64,000 nucleotides of DNA, taken from contig JAEWDK010000015.1 in NCBI GenBank assembly GCA_023390175.1, forward strand, positions 248,001-312,000, read 5' to 3'. The stretch comes from Bacillota bacterium. Its GTDB lineage: Bacteria > Bacillota > Clostridia > Oscillospirales > Acutalibacteraceae. Positions 52,105 to 60,197 of this stretch are shown here, in pieces (the first letter of the stretch is position 1; every line of letters begins with the position of its first letter). The notes below the pieces were generated by a model. The model had not been told where the DNA came from. It did not search any database and worked only from the letters and a program-made list of their open reading frames with translations. Made by a program: the position numbers and the translations under genes.

Positions 52105-53118
52105 ATGAAGAGGTTGTTTAAATTTTCAGCCATTGCCGTCTGCCTTGCAATGCTGCTGGCAATGTTCACCGGCTGCGGAGCGAACGGAACGAAGAGCAAG
52201 GTAAAGGTCAGCCTGTGCGAGGTAACCCATTCCATTTTCTATGCTCCGCAGTACGCGGCAATCAACCTGGGATATTTTGCGGATGAGGGCATTGAGCTTG
52301 ATCTTTCCAACGGGCAGGGCGCGGATAAAGTAATGTCGGCTGTGCTGTCGAACAATGTTGATATCGGCTTTGCCGGCCCTGAGGCGTCCATTTATGTTTA
52401 TAATGAGGGAAAAACGGACAATACGCAGGTGTTCGCACTGTTAACCCAGCGTGACGGTTCCTTCCTTGTGGGGCGTAAGCCGGACCCGAATTTCACCTGG
52501 GATAAGCTTCGCAATAAAGTGGTGCTGCCCGGGCGCAAAGGCGGCGTGCCGTACATGACATTGGAATATGTCATCCGCAAAAACGGAATTGACCCGGAAA
52601 AAGACACCACGCTGGACAACAGCGTTCAGTTTGCGCTGATGGCCGGAGCCTTTACCAGCGGAACCGGGGATTATGTTACCCTGTTTGAACCGACTGCTTC
52701 CATGCTGGAAGCCCAGGGCAAGGGATACATCGTCGCTTCCGTCGGCAAGGAGAGCGGGGAAATCTCCTATACCGCTTACTTTGCGAAAAAAAGCTTTATC
52801 GAAAAGAATCCCGACTTAATCGCCCGATTCACCAAGGCAATTTACCGGGGGCAGCAATGGGTCGCGTCACACAGCGCCGCGGAAATTGCAAAGGTAGTTC
52901 TTCCCTCCTTCCCCGACACCGACGTAAAGCTGCTTACCACCGTGGTGCAGCGCTATAAGGATATTGACGCCTGGTGCTCCACCCCTGTTGTAGACCCAAA
53001 TGCATTTGCACTTTTGCAGAAGGTAATGACCCAGGCCGGGGAGCTGAAGCAAACCGCACCGTATGACAAAATTATAAATACTGTATATGCAGAAAAAGCG
53101 GTTAAAGAGGTAAAATAG
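52105..53118 (+). CDS. NMT1/SsuA-type ABC substrate-binding lipoprotein
   Basis: 337 residues from ATG at 52105 (AAAGGGG upstream). Lipobox FTGCGANG. NMT1/THI5-like fold start: SIFYAPQYAAINLGYFADEG. It fits pyrimidine-, nitrate- or sulfonate-type ligands. The gap of about 300 bases after the permease holds no gene, riboswitch or clear terminator, so it may be transcribed with the permease. Confidence 0.9.
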   Translation: MKRLFKFSAIAVCLAMLLAMFTGCGANGTKSKVKVSLCEVTHSIFYAPQYAAINLGYFADEGIELDLSNGQGADKVMSAVLSNNVDIGFAGPEASIYVYNEGKTDNTQVFALLTQRDGSFLVGRKPDPNFTWDKLRNKVVLPGRKGGVPYMTLEYVIRKNGIDPEKDTTLDNSVQFALMAGAFTSGTGDYVTLFEPTASMLEAQGKGYIVASVGKESGEISYTAYFAKKSFIEKNPDLIARFTKAIYRGQQWVASHSAAEIAKVVLPSFPDTDVKLLTTVVQRYKDIDAWCSTPVVDPNAFALLQKVMTQAGELKQTAPYDKIINTVYAEKAVKEVK

Positions 53119-53144
53119 CACACAGAGATTGCAGAATAACCAAA

Positions 53145-53185
53145 AAGCTGCGCTGTCCCCCGCCTGCAGGAGGATAGCGCAGCTT
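53145..53185. terminator. Hairpin between converging genes
   Basis: AAGCTGCGCT (53145-53154) pairs with AGCGCAGCTT (53176-53185). A-rich on the left, CCATTTG on the right. Convergent genes on both sides; a likely bidirectional terminator. Confidence 0.65.
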
Positions 53186-53239
53186 CCATTTGTTTTAAAT
53201 GGCCCGTTCCCAACGTATGAAAACGTTTTGGAGCCATTC

Positions 53240-55078
53240 CTATTCATGAATAATGTAAGGGATGGTAATCACAGCCACATCGCGCCGTTTCACCAAAGAA
53301 GACTTCAGGCGCAATGAGGTTTGATTGTGGAGTAAATAATGCCACGGTTTCAGAATAACAAACTGCGGCAGAACCACGGTAAGCATTTCATGCTTGTGCA
53401 GACCCGCCTGTCTTGCATCCACATGCGAAAGCAGCATCTCGTTCACGTTCCGGTAGGGCGCCTCTTCAATTACCAAGGGGAATTTAACGCCCAATTGCGC
53501 ATACTGCTGTTTCAGCCGTTCGGTGGCCTCCGCGTTCGTGCTGATATGATATATTTCAATTTTTCCGCCCAGTGTCATGGTGTAGTTCAAGGCTTTCACA
53601 AAGGATTTATTAATGGACTGAACAGGTAATATAATGTATTTTTCGGGCGGGTTTTCAATCACCAGCTCGCTGCCGCTTTCCTCAATTGACAAATTATCCC
53701 TCACCTTCGTGTAGTGCCTTCGAATCAGCAGCATGACGAACACCAGTGTCGGGATGCAGATCAATACAACCCAGGCGCCGCTTTCGAATTTGCTTGCGGC
53801 AATAATGATGCAGGTAATCGCAGTCATAACCGCACCAAATCCGTTAATAACCGCCTTGTGCTTCCAGTTTCCCTGCTTGTGGGTGATCCATTTCTTGAAC
53901 ATTCCTGTTTGGGAAAGGGTAAACGAGAGAAAAACGCCGACCGCGTAGAGCGGAATCAAAAGATGCTGTTCCGCCTTAAAAACAATCACCAGAATTGAGG
54001 AAAGAACAAAAAGCAGCAGGATTCCGTTTGAAAAGCTGAGCCTTGCCCCGCGGCTGCCAAATGTTCTGGCAACAAAACCATCCTTGGCCAAAAGGGAAAG
54101 CAGAAGCGGGAGGTCGGCAAAAGCGGTGTTCGCCGCCATAATCAGAATCAGCGCGGTAGTAGCCTGTACAACAAAAAACATAATACTGTTCTGCCCAAAA
54201 ACATTCATTGCAATCTGGGCAACGACAGTAACATTTTCCGTGTGCCCGACCTTGTACATGGACGCCAGATAGCATACGCCTGTAAAGATGATAAATACCA
54301 AACCGGCAAGCAGAAGAAGGACTTTCTTCGCATTCTTTTGGGAAGGCGTTCTGAAGTTCGGTATCCCGTTGCTCACTGCTTCCACACCGGTCAGTGCGGT
54401 GCAGCCCGAAGAAAATGCTTTTAAGAGCAGCAGGACTGTCATGTCCTGCACCGGCTGATGTAAAGCAGCCGACGGCGGGGGAACTTGCCCCAAAATAACG
54501 ACCCTGACAATTCCGGTAACAATCATTGTGATAATTGAAAAAATGAACAGATAAGTAGGAATGCCGAAAATAATGGAGGATTCACGGATACCCCGCAAAT
54601 TTCCAAGCGTTAACAGGAAGATTAAAAATAATGTAATTTCCACTTTGAACGGCAATGTTTGGGGAAAAGCGGAAGTAATCGCGGCTGTGCCGGCACAGGT
54701 GCTGACCGCCACCGTAAGTACATAATCAATGGAAAGCGACGCCGCAGCCACAAGGCCCGGAATTCTGCCCAGATTGTCGCTTGCAACGCTGTAAGAACCG
54801 CCGCCGTGCGGGTAACAATCGATTGTTTGGCGGTATGAAAACGCCAAAATCAAAAGCAGGCCGACAATTGCCGCAGCAATCCCCAGCAGGGGCTTGTACG
54901 CGGCAATGCCCAGCACGGGGATAAGTACAATTAAAATTTCTTCACACGCATAAGCTACCGAAGAAATTGCGTCGCTTGACAAAATGGGGAGCCCCCAAAT
55001 CACGCTGAATTTTTCGCTTTCACTTTCGGAGCTCTTAATCGCTTTACCAATCAAAAAGGATTTTACTTTTTTTAACAC
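53240..55078 (-). CDS. kimA: KimA-like potassium importer (APC superfamily)
   Basis: 612 residues from GTG at 55078; a GTG at 55087 overlaps the AAGGAA site. Twelve helices of the APC type are followed by a cytoplasmic domain from about residue 460. It matches Bacillus KimA (YdaO, 607 residues) along its length: SSDAISSVAYACEEILIVLI, YPHGGGSYSVASDNLG, LLLKAFSSGCTALTGVEAVS, HLLIPLYAVGVFLSFTLSQT, then ILPVQSINKSFVKALNYT. KimA is a high-affinity proton-coupled K+ importer inhibited by c-di-AMP. No c-di-AMP riboswitch is recognised in the 400 bases upstream. Confidence 0.85.
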   Translation of the reverse strand: MLKKVKSFLIGKAIKSSESESEKFSVIWGLPILSSDAISSVAYACEEILIVLIPVLGIAAYKPLLGIAAAIVGLLLILAFSYRQTIDCYPHGGGSYSVASDNLGRIPGLVAAASLSIDYVLTVAVSTCAGTAAITSAFPQTLPFKVEITLFLIFLLTLGNLRGIRESSIIFGIPTYLFIFSIITMIVTGIVRVVILGQVPPPSAALHQPVQDMTVLLLLKAFSSGCTALTGVEAVSNGIPNFRTPSQKNAKKVLLLLAGLVFIIFTGVCYLASMYKVGHTENVTVVAQIAMNVFGQNSIMFFVVQATTALILIMAANTAFADLPLLLSLLAKDGFVARTFGSRGARLSFSNGILLLFVLSSILVIVFKAEQHLLIPLYAVGVFLSFTLSQTGMFKKWITHKQGNWKHKAVINGFGAVMTAITCIIIAASKFESGAWVVLICIPTLVFVMLLIRRHYTKVRDNLSIEESGSELVIENPPEKYIILPVQSINKSFVKALNYTMTLGGKIEIYHISTNAEATERLKQQYAQLGVKFPLVIEEAPYRNVNEMLLSHVDARQAGLHKHEMLTVVLPQFVILKPWHYLLHNQTSLRLKSSLVKRRDVAVITIPYIIHE

Positions 55079-55491
55079 CGCTAACACTTCCTTAAAATAG
55101 AACTCGTATCAGAAACGTTGTTCTTCCCTGCCCCAATATCATTACCGACAGAAAATTATAATCTATATTATTTGCCACCGAAGTAGGCAACAGTACAGCC
55201 AAAAGCAAAATCTTCCGATTGCCCCGCCCGCCGTCCGTTTCTTTGTCATCATTCAGAATTGTCAACTGCGGTTCTTTGTTTTAATGCAGGGTAAAAGCCG
55301 GGCCGGATACATTTTGTGTGATAACAGAACATATATTATACAGCAGATCAGGTCGAATAAAAAGAGAAAATGTATAAAGATCGTATAAAGATCTGTTGTT
55401 TATTTTTAAAATAATATTTTTTGTCCACGCGTGAAAAAAACCGGCCTACCCTGCTGCGCTCTATTCGCGCTGCAGCATACCGCCGAAGTAT
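55079..55491. other. Leader region of the kimA-like gene
   Basis: About 400 bases without a gene. A small stem-loop (TTGCCAC/GTAGGCAA with a tetraloop) lies at about 55172-55190 and a GC-rich block at 55215-55235. It does not show the conserved pieces I know of the ydaO (c-di-AMP) riboswitch, although a leader of this length would suit one. Confidence 0.45.
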
Positions 55492-55932
55492 TTACAATTT
55501 AGAAGAATAGAAGAATGTTGTGCTGTCCACCGCCTTGCACCATGGCGCGGCTTCCAATATTTTAAGAATATCATTTCGCTTTGCCTTTTTCCCGATTGAT
55601 TTTGCAATATCTGCAATATGGAGGAGCTTATCGGAGTTGCTTTGAAAATAGAGCTTCAGTTCCTTTTCAACCCCCGCGTCCGGAACCGACTTTTTTGCCG
55701 GTCTTTGAGCTGCCTTTTTCCCCTGAACAAATTCAGTGGGATGTGACTTGCAGTATATAACATAGAGCGTTTTGATTTTGCTCAATAACCTTGGGGGAAT
55801 CTCCGGCTCGTTGCGCAGATTCTGAAACTGACACTTCATTAAATCCGCCATATCCTCATAACCGTGGTTTTCACAATATAAAATGAACGGATAGTAATCA
55901 TCGCTGCTGTAAATGTCTTTAATTTTTGCCAT
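55492..55932 (-). CDS. Hypothetical basic protein, 146 aa
   Basis: No family recognised. Soluble and mostly helical, with a Lys/Arg-rich linker (KKAAQRPAKKS) between two parts; the C-terminal part (DKLLHIADIAKSIGKKAKRN) resembles a small winged-helix or SAM-like unit. AGGAAAGGGA precedes the ATG at 55932. Single gene between kimA and tgl; possibly DNA-binding. Confidence 0.65.
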   Translation of the reverse strand: MAKIKDIYSSDDYYPFILYCENHGYEDMADLMKCQFQNLRNEPEIPPRLLSKIKTLYVIYCKSHPTEFVQGKKAAQRPAKKSVPDAGVEKELKLYFQSNSDKLLHIADIAKSIGKKAKRNDILKILEAAPWCKAVDSTTFFYSSKL

Positions 55933-56071
55933 ATTTAAATCCCTTTCCTAAAAAATCACACGGTTTATTATTATACAAGGTTTCAATAAATATCACAAGT
56001 CAATTCTATGCAGAAAAGAGGATTCAGCAAAAGCTCAACCCTCTTTTAACGGTACAGTTTACGGAACCGGG

Positions 56072-56836
56072 CTATGAATTTGAGCGCAGGTAGATATTGG
56101 CCAGCCTTTTAAAGTCCGGCCGCCCTGCCGCGTCAAGCAGGTGCGCGGATTCATCCGCGTCTTCGCTTCTGTTTTCATTCAGCGCCCGAATAATCGTATC
56201 CGCATTGTAGATGCCCAGACCATGCCCGTAATAGAGCCCGCCGTCAAGGTCAATCACGTTTTCGCCCTGCCACTGCGGAGTCAGCGGGTTTACATCGGGA
56301 TTGGCAAAATATCTGCGGTCAGCGGGCAAATAGTCCTTTCTTTGGCTTATAAAGCCGATTTCCTGCAGATTCCGGTCAATACGGTGCCAGTTCATCAGTT
56401 CAATTTTGGGAAATGTTTTGTTGAACAGCTCTTCGGGATAAATGTTCAGCAGCGCTTTATAATATACGATTACCATGGCGGTCGCGCATTCCGTGCCGTA
56501 CAGGGAGCCGTTTTTAAATATATCGCGGATTGCTTCGCTTGGCTTTACCCCACTTTTCAGCACGAATCCGCCCTCCCCGGTGCGTTCCCAATACGCCGGG
56601 TTGCACCTTGTCTCACGAAAAATCTCGAACCCCATCCCGCTCTGATAAAGCTCGTGGGACGCCGCGATAATCTCTTTCCGCATCCGAAGTTCAAACCTGA
56701 GCTGATCCAGCGAATCATAAGAATACCGTTCCCCGCTTGCGGCAAGCGTATCGATAATCGACCGTTCCACGCTCCCCGGCGCATACTCGGCGGCCAGGTC
56801 CTGGGGTTGAATCACATTGCCGGAGATCACAATCAT
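56072..56836 (-). CDS. tgl: Spore-coat transglutaminase Tgl
   Basis: 254 residues from ATG at 56836 (GGAGGG upstream), close to the 245 of Bacillus Tgl. The catalytic Cys sits in YGTECATAMVIVYYKALL. Matching positions include VIQPQDL, GENVIDLDGGLYYGHGLGIY and ADTIIRALN. Protein-glutamine gamma-glutamyltransferase cross-links coat proteins such as GerQ during sporulation. The start overlaps the stop of the upstream gene (ATGA). It implies that the organism forms spores. Confidence 0.92.
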   Translation of the reverse strand: MIVISGNVIQPQDLAAEYAPGSVERSIIDTLAASGERYSYDSLDQLRFELRMRKEIIAASHELYQSGMGFEIFRETRCNPAYWERTGEGGFVLKSGVKPSEAIRDIFKNGSLYGTECATAMVIVYYKALLNIYPEELFNKTFPKIELMNWHRIDRNLQEIGFISQRKDYLPADRRYFANPDVNPLTPQWQGENVIDLDGGLYYGHGLGIYNADTIIRALNENRSEDADESAHLLDAAGRPDFKRLANIYLRSNS

Positions 56837-57834
56837 ATCAGTTCCCTCCGGCCGTATTTGGCAATATCGATTTGTTTTGCCACCGGGTACTGCATCCATT
56901 GGCTCCAGTCCGGCTGGTTTTCGCGGTGGAGCTTTTGGGAATATTCCGCAAGCCCTGCCTTTTCTTCTTCCGCCGCTTCATTAAAACGGTCCAGGCTGGT
57001 CTTCTCCTCCTCCGTCAGGGGGGCGAGCGGTTTGCGGCTGCGGGGCGAACTGTTTTTGCCAAGGTATTTTGCTTCCAGGTTTACGCCGCAGGCGCTGGGA
57101 CTGTTGGTAAGCTGAAAGCTTTCCCCGGTAAAATAAAGGTACGGGCTGTTTTCTGTCAGCCACGACACATACTTGCTGTATTGCCTTTGTCTGTCGCCGC
57201 TGGTCCGTAATTGGGTATCCTGCGGCAGATTGAGCAATGTGCGCGCCAAATCAACGTCTTCCCGCACGGAAGAGCGAAGGTACCCGGCAATCAGCTTCAA
57301 GGAGCCGGCATCCCGCGCCTGAAAGAAAATCCAGACAATATCATGAATATAGGCGCCTTTTCGGTTGCGCCTGAACATCAGTTCCGCAATGGCGGGAAGG
57401 ATTGCTTTTTCATGATGCGTCCTGATTAAAACGGATGCCGTAATGTCCAGTATCTGATCAAACTCGTTGCTCAGTCCGTCGTCCTCCGCGCCGGTGCGGA
57501 ACATCCAAAGCAAAACCGAGTGAACTGTTTCGTTATGGAATGAAAGAGAATTTCCGGAACCGCCCCCGCTCTTTTTTACATCCTTTATTTCTTCGCATAT
57601 GTTCAGCGCAATCCGGTTGCGCTCGCTGAGCTCCCCGCTCAAATTCAATTCCTTTATTTCCGGCTGCAGGATAAACAGGGAAGCAAAAAGCAGCCCGTCG
57701 CTGTTGATCTGCCGCACGGCAGTTTGCCTGCAGTCCCTTCCCAGTTTGCGGAGCATATTTTTACAGGCGTCGATTCCGCGCCTGCGCCTGACACAGTCCA
57801 GGTCGTTTACCGAACCGGAATAACCCGAATTCAT
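56833..57834 (-). CDS. Unknown protein coupled to tgl
   Basis: 333 residues, no family recognised. Soluble and helical, in repeated amphipathic pairs (possible ARM/HEAT-like fold, about residues 40-200), with a charged C-terminal third rich in Glu and Arg (PLTEEEKTSLDRFNEAAEEE). The ATG at 57834 follows AAGGGTGGGG, and its stop overlaps tgl by four bases, so it is translated with tgl. A role in spore coat or outer spore layers is inferred from this coupling only. Confidence 0.72.
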   Translation of the reverse strand: MNSGYSGSVNDLDCVRRRRGIDACKNMLRKLGRDCRQTAVRQINSDGLLFASLFILQPEIKELNLSGELSERNRIALNICEEIKDVKKSGGGSGNSLSFHNETVHSVLLWMFRTGAEDDGLSNEFDQILDITASVLIRTHHEKAILPAIAELMFRRNRKGAYIHDIVWIFFQARDAGSLKLIAGYLRSSVREDVDLARTLLNLPQDTQLRTSGDRQRQYSKYVSWLTENSPYLYFTGESFQLTNSPSACGVNLEAKYLGKNSSPRSRKPLAPLTEEEKTSLDRFNEAAEEEKAGLAEYSQKLHRENQPDWSQWMQYPVAKQIDIAKYGRRELI

Positions 57835-57981
57835 GCTGTCCCCACCCTTTCGGTTTGTGGATAGGCCTTAATAAGCCTTCAACCCATAATATTTAGAAAG
57901 AGCGGATTTGTTCCCATAGCGGTTTTATAAATAAAGCGGGAATCGACTTTGGCGAAACAGAATATGCTGATAATTGCGGAC

Positions 57982-58010
57982 AGCAAACCGAAAATCGGTT
58001 TGCTGTTTTT
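57982..58010 (+). terminator. Hairpin ahead of the copper-associated genes
   Basis: AGCAAACCGA (57982-57991) pairs with TCGGTTTGCT (57995-58004), followed by GTTTTTATTTTT. There is no plus-strand gene before it, so it may attenuate a leader transcript or end an unseen small RNA. Confidence 0.6.
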
Positions 58011-58076
58011 ATTTTTAGCAATCTACATACAATCTCCATAACACCTTGTTATGATAGCTGCAAAGGAGTGATTCTA

Positions 58077-58586
58077 TTGAAAAAGAACCAGACGCGGGGC
58101 ATTTTAATCGCCCTCGCCGCCATTGTTGTATTAGCAGCAGGATTTTTTACCGTAAAGAACTTATCCAATGCAAAACAGCCGGGCCAGACGGCTCAAACAG
58201 ACAAACTGGTTGATTCCGCGACAGGCGACATGATCATCCCGAAAAGTGCGGTCACGCAAACCGCAACATTTATTCCGTATGAATCGGGCGGCACCAAGAT
58301 GGAAGTAATTGCGGTAAAGGCGTCGGACGGCACTGTCCGCACCGCGTTCAACACCTGTCAGGTCTGCTACAGCTCGGGCAGAGGATATTATAAGCTGGAA
58401 GGCGACACGCTGGTCTGCCAAAACTGCGGCAACCGATTCTCCGCCGACCAGGTAGAACAGCAAAAGGGCGGATGCAATCCGGTGGGCATTACAAAAGAAT
58501 ACAAAACCGAAGATGCAAATCAGATCACCATTAAAAAAGACTTCTTTGAGCAGGCTAAATCAATTTTTTCAAACTGGAAAAAGTAA
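58077..58586 (+). CDS. DUF2318 membrane-anchored CxxC protein
   Basis: 169 residues from TTG at 58077, nine bases after AAAGGAG; GTG at 58068 abuts the site. One N-terminal helix (GILIALAAIVVLAAGFFTV) anchors an outside domain with two CxxC pairs (TCQVCYSSGRGY and LVCQNCGNRF) and a later Cys (GGCNPVGI), the DUF2318 pattern. The paired Cys suggest metal or Fe-S binding in copper or iron handling. First of three genes in one copper-linked run with the TauE fusion and CopA. Confidence 0.85.
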   Translation: MKKNQTRGILIALAAIVVLAAGFFTVKNLSNAKQPGQTAQTDKLVDSATGDMIIPKSAVTQTATFIPYESGGTKMEVIAVKASDGTVRTAFNTCQVCYSSGRGYYKLEGDTLVCQNCGNRFSADQVEQQKGGCNPVGITKEYKTEDANQITIKKDFFEQAKSIFSNWKK

Positions 58587-58643
58587 TTTACATTGATTTC
58601 CAGGGTATGATTGCCCGTAAATTCATAGTTTAGGAGAAACCCA

Positions 58644-60089
58644 ATGGAACAGAACAAAACTGAGAAATTTCTTTCCGTCGGCGGCATGAGCTGCTCCGGC
58701 TGTGAGCTGCGCATTGAGGAAAAGCTAAAAAACATGCCCGGTGTTTTTGAAGCCGAAGCAAGTTTTTCAAAGGGTACGGTGCGCGTTGTTTATGATTTTA
58801 ATATCATTCAATTAAAACAGATTAAAGATGCGATCCGCGAACTGGATTATACAATCAATGAAGCCGGCGCGGCGCCGGCCCCGAAGGCTCCGGCTGAAAA
58901 GCATGAAGGCACTTCCGGCGTCTTTGGAATCCTGCTGATTCTCGCGGCTTTATATTTTTTGATTCAGCATACGGTTGGCTTTAATTTTATTAATTTCATC
59001 CCGCAGATTAATCAGAATATGAGCTACGGCATCCTGTTTGTGGTGGGACTGCTCACTTCCGTTCACTGCCTTGCAATGTGCGGGGGAATTAACCTTTCCC
59101 AGTGTGTTGCGTATCAGTCGGGGGAAACGAACCCGGGAACGAAAAAAAGGCTGATGCCAAGCTTTCTCTATAACGCCGGCCGGGTAACTTCTTATACTGT
59201 GATTGGCGGAATCGTGGGGGCAATCGGCTCCGTAATCAGCTTTTCCGGTACGGCAAAGGGAATCGTGACGGTATTGTCCGGCTTGTTTATGATCGTTATG
59301 GGGTTGAACATGCTCCATGCGTTCCCATGGCTGCGCAAGCTGAATATCCGTATGCCGAAATTCATCGGAAAAAAACTGTATTCCGGCAAAACCAACCGCG
59401 GCCCGTTTTTTGTCGGCCTTTTAAATGGATTAATGCCCTGCGGCCCTTTACAGGCAATGCAGCTTTATGCTTTGGGAACCGGAAGTTTTCTGACGGGCGC
59501 TTTTTCCATGCTGATGTTCAGCCTTGGAACCGTTCCGCTGATGTTTGCGTTCGGGGCAGTCAGTTCCCTTTTAAGCGGGAAGTTCACCCGCAAAATGATG
59601 CAGGTCAGCGCCGCGCTGGTACTGGTGCTGGGTGTTATGATGATGAGCAGGGGCTTCAGCCTTTCCGGGATCCAAATTGGCGGTGCCGCTCCGGGAGCTT
59701 CCCAAAATGTTGCAAAAGTAACCGGAAATGTGCAGGAAATCACCACCTCGTTCAATTCGGGCTACTATGTGCCCATTACAGTAAAAAAGGGTGTTCCCGT
59801 AAAATGGACCATACACGTTACGGATGCGGACCTGAACGGCTGCAATAATCCTGTAACGATTCCAAAATACAATATTCAAAAGAAACTCGTTCCCGGCGAC
59901 AATGTGGTTGAATTCACGCCGCAGGATGTTGGAACCATTCCCTACAGCTGCTGGATGGGCATGATCCGCAGCACAATTACGGTAGTGGACGGAGATTCCG
60001 CGCTGACCGCGGCAGCGGCTGCCGGTGCAGTCGGCGGCGCAGTCGCCCCCGTCCCGCAGCAGCCCAATTGCTGCGCCGTACCGCAATAA
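58644..60089 (+). CDS. HMA-TauE/UreH-like-cupredoxin three-part copper membrane protein
   Basis: 481 residues. An N-terminal heavy-metal-associated domain (GGMSCSGCELRIEEKLK, Cys17 and Cys20) precedes a sulfite-exporter TauE/UreH-type membrane region (about 92-345) with SVHCLAMCGGINLSQC, LYNAGRVTSYTVIGG and LMPCGPLQAMQLYALGTG. An extracellular cupredoxin-like domain (about 370-455) has GVPVKWTIHVTDADLNGCNN and PYSCWMGM. The C-terminus has a CC pair (NCCAVPQ). It probably moves or delivers copper across the membrane. The ATG at 58644 has TAGGAG upstream. Confidence 0.88.
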   Translation: MEQNKTEKFLSVGGMSCSGCELRIEEKLKNMPGVFEAEASFSKGTVRVVYDFNIIQLKQIKDAIRELDYTINEAGAAPAPKAPAEKHEGTSGVFGILLILAALYFLIQHTVGFNFINFIPQINQNMSYGILFVVGLLTSVHCLAMCGGINLSQCVAYQSGETNPGTKKRLMPSFLYNAGRVTSYTVIGGIVGAIGSVISFSGTAKGIVTVLSGLFMIVMGLNMLHAFPWLRKLNIRMPKFIGKKLYSGKTNRGPFFVGLLNGLMPCGPLQAMQLYALGTGSFLTGAFSMLMFSLGTVPLMFAFGAVSSLLSGKFTRKMMQVSAALVLVLGVMMMSRGFSLSGIQIGGAAPGASQNVAKVTGNVQEITTSFNSGYYVPITVKKGVPVKWTIHVTDADLNGCNNPVTIPKYNIQKKLVPGDNVVEFTPQDVGTIPYSCWMGMIRSTITVVDGDSALTAAAAAGAVGGAVAPVPQQPNCCAVPQ

Positions 60090-60197
60090 CAGAGCATCCC
60101 CTGTAAAATCCGTTTTTCAAATTTATTTGCGGATGCCGGGGATCATAACAGCGCTTGACAGCGGGTACAATAGATGAAGAATGGAGTGTAAAGCAAA

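Noticed and set aside
56141..57115. Plus-strand frame of 324 codons opposite tgl and its partner
   Set aside because: Antisense shadow; tgl motifs on the minus strand are unmistakable.
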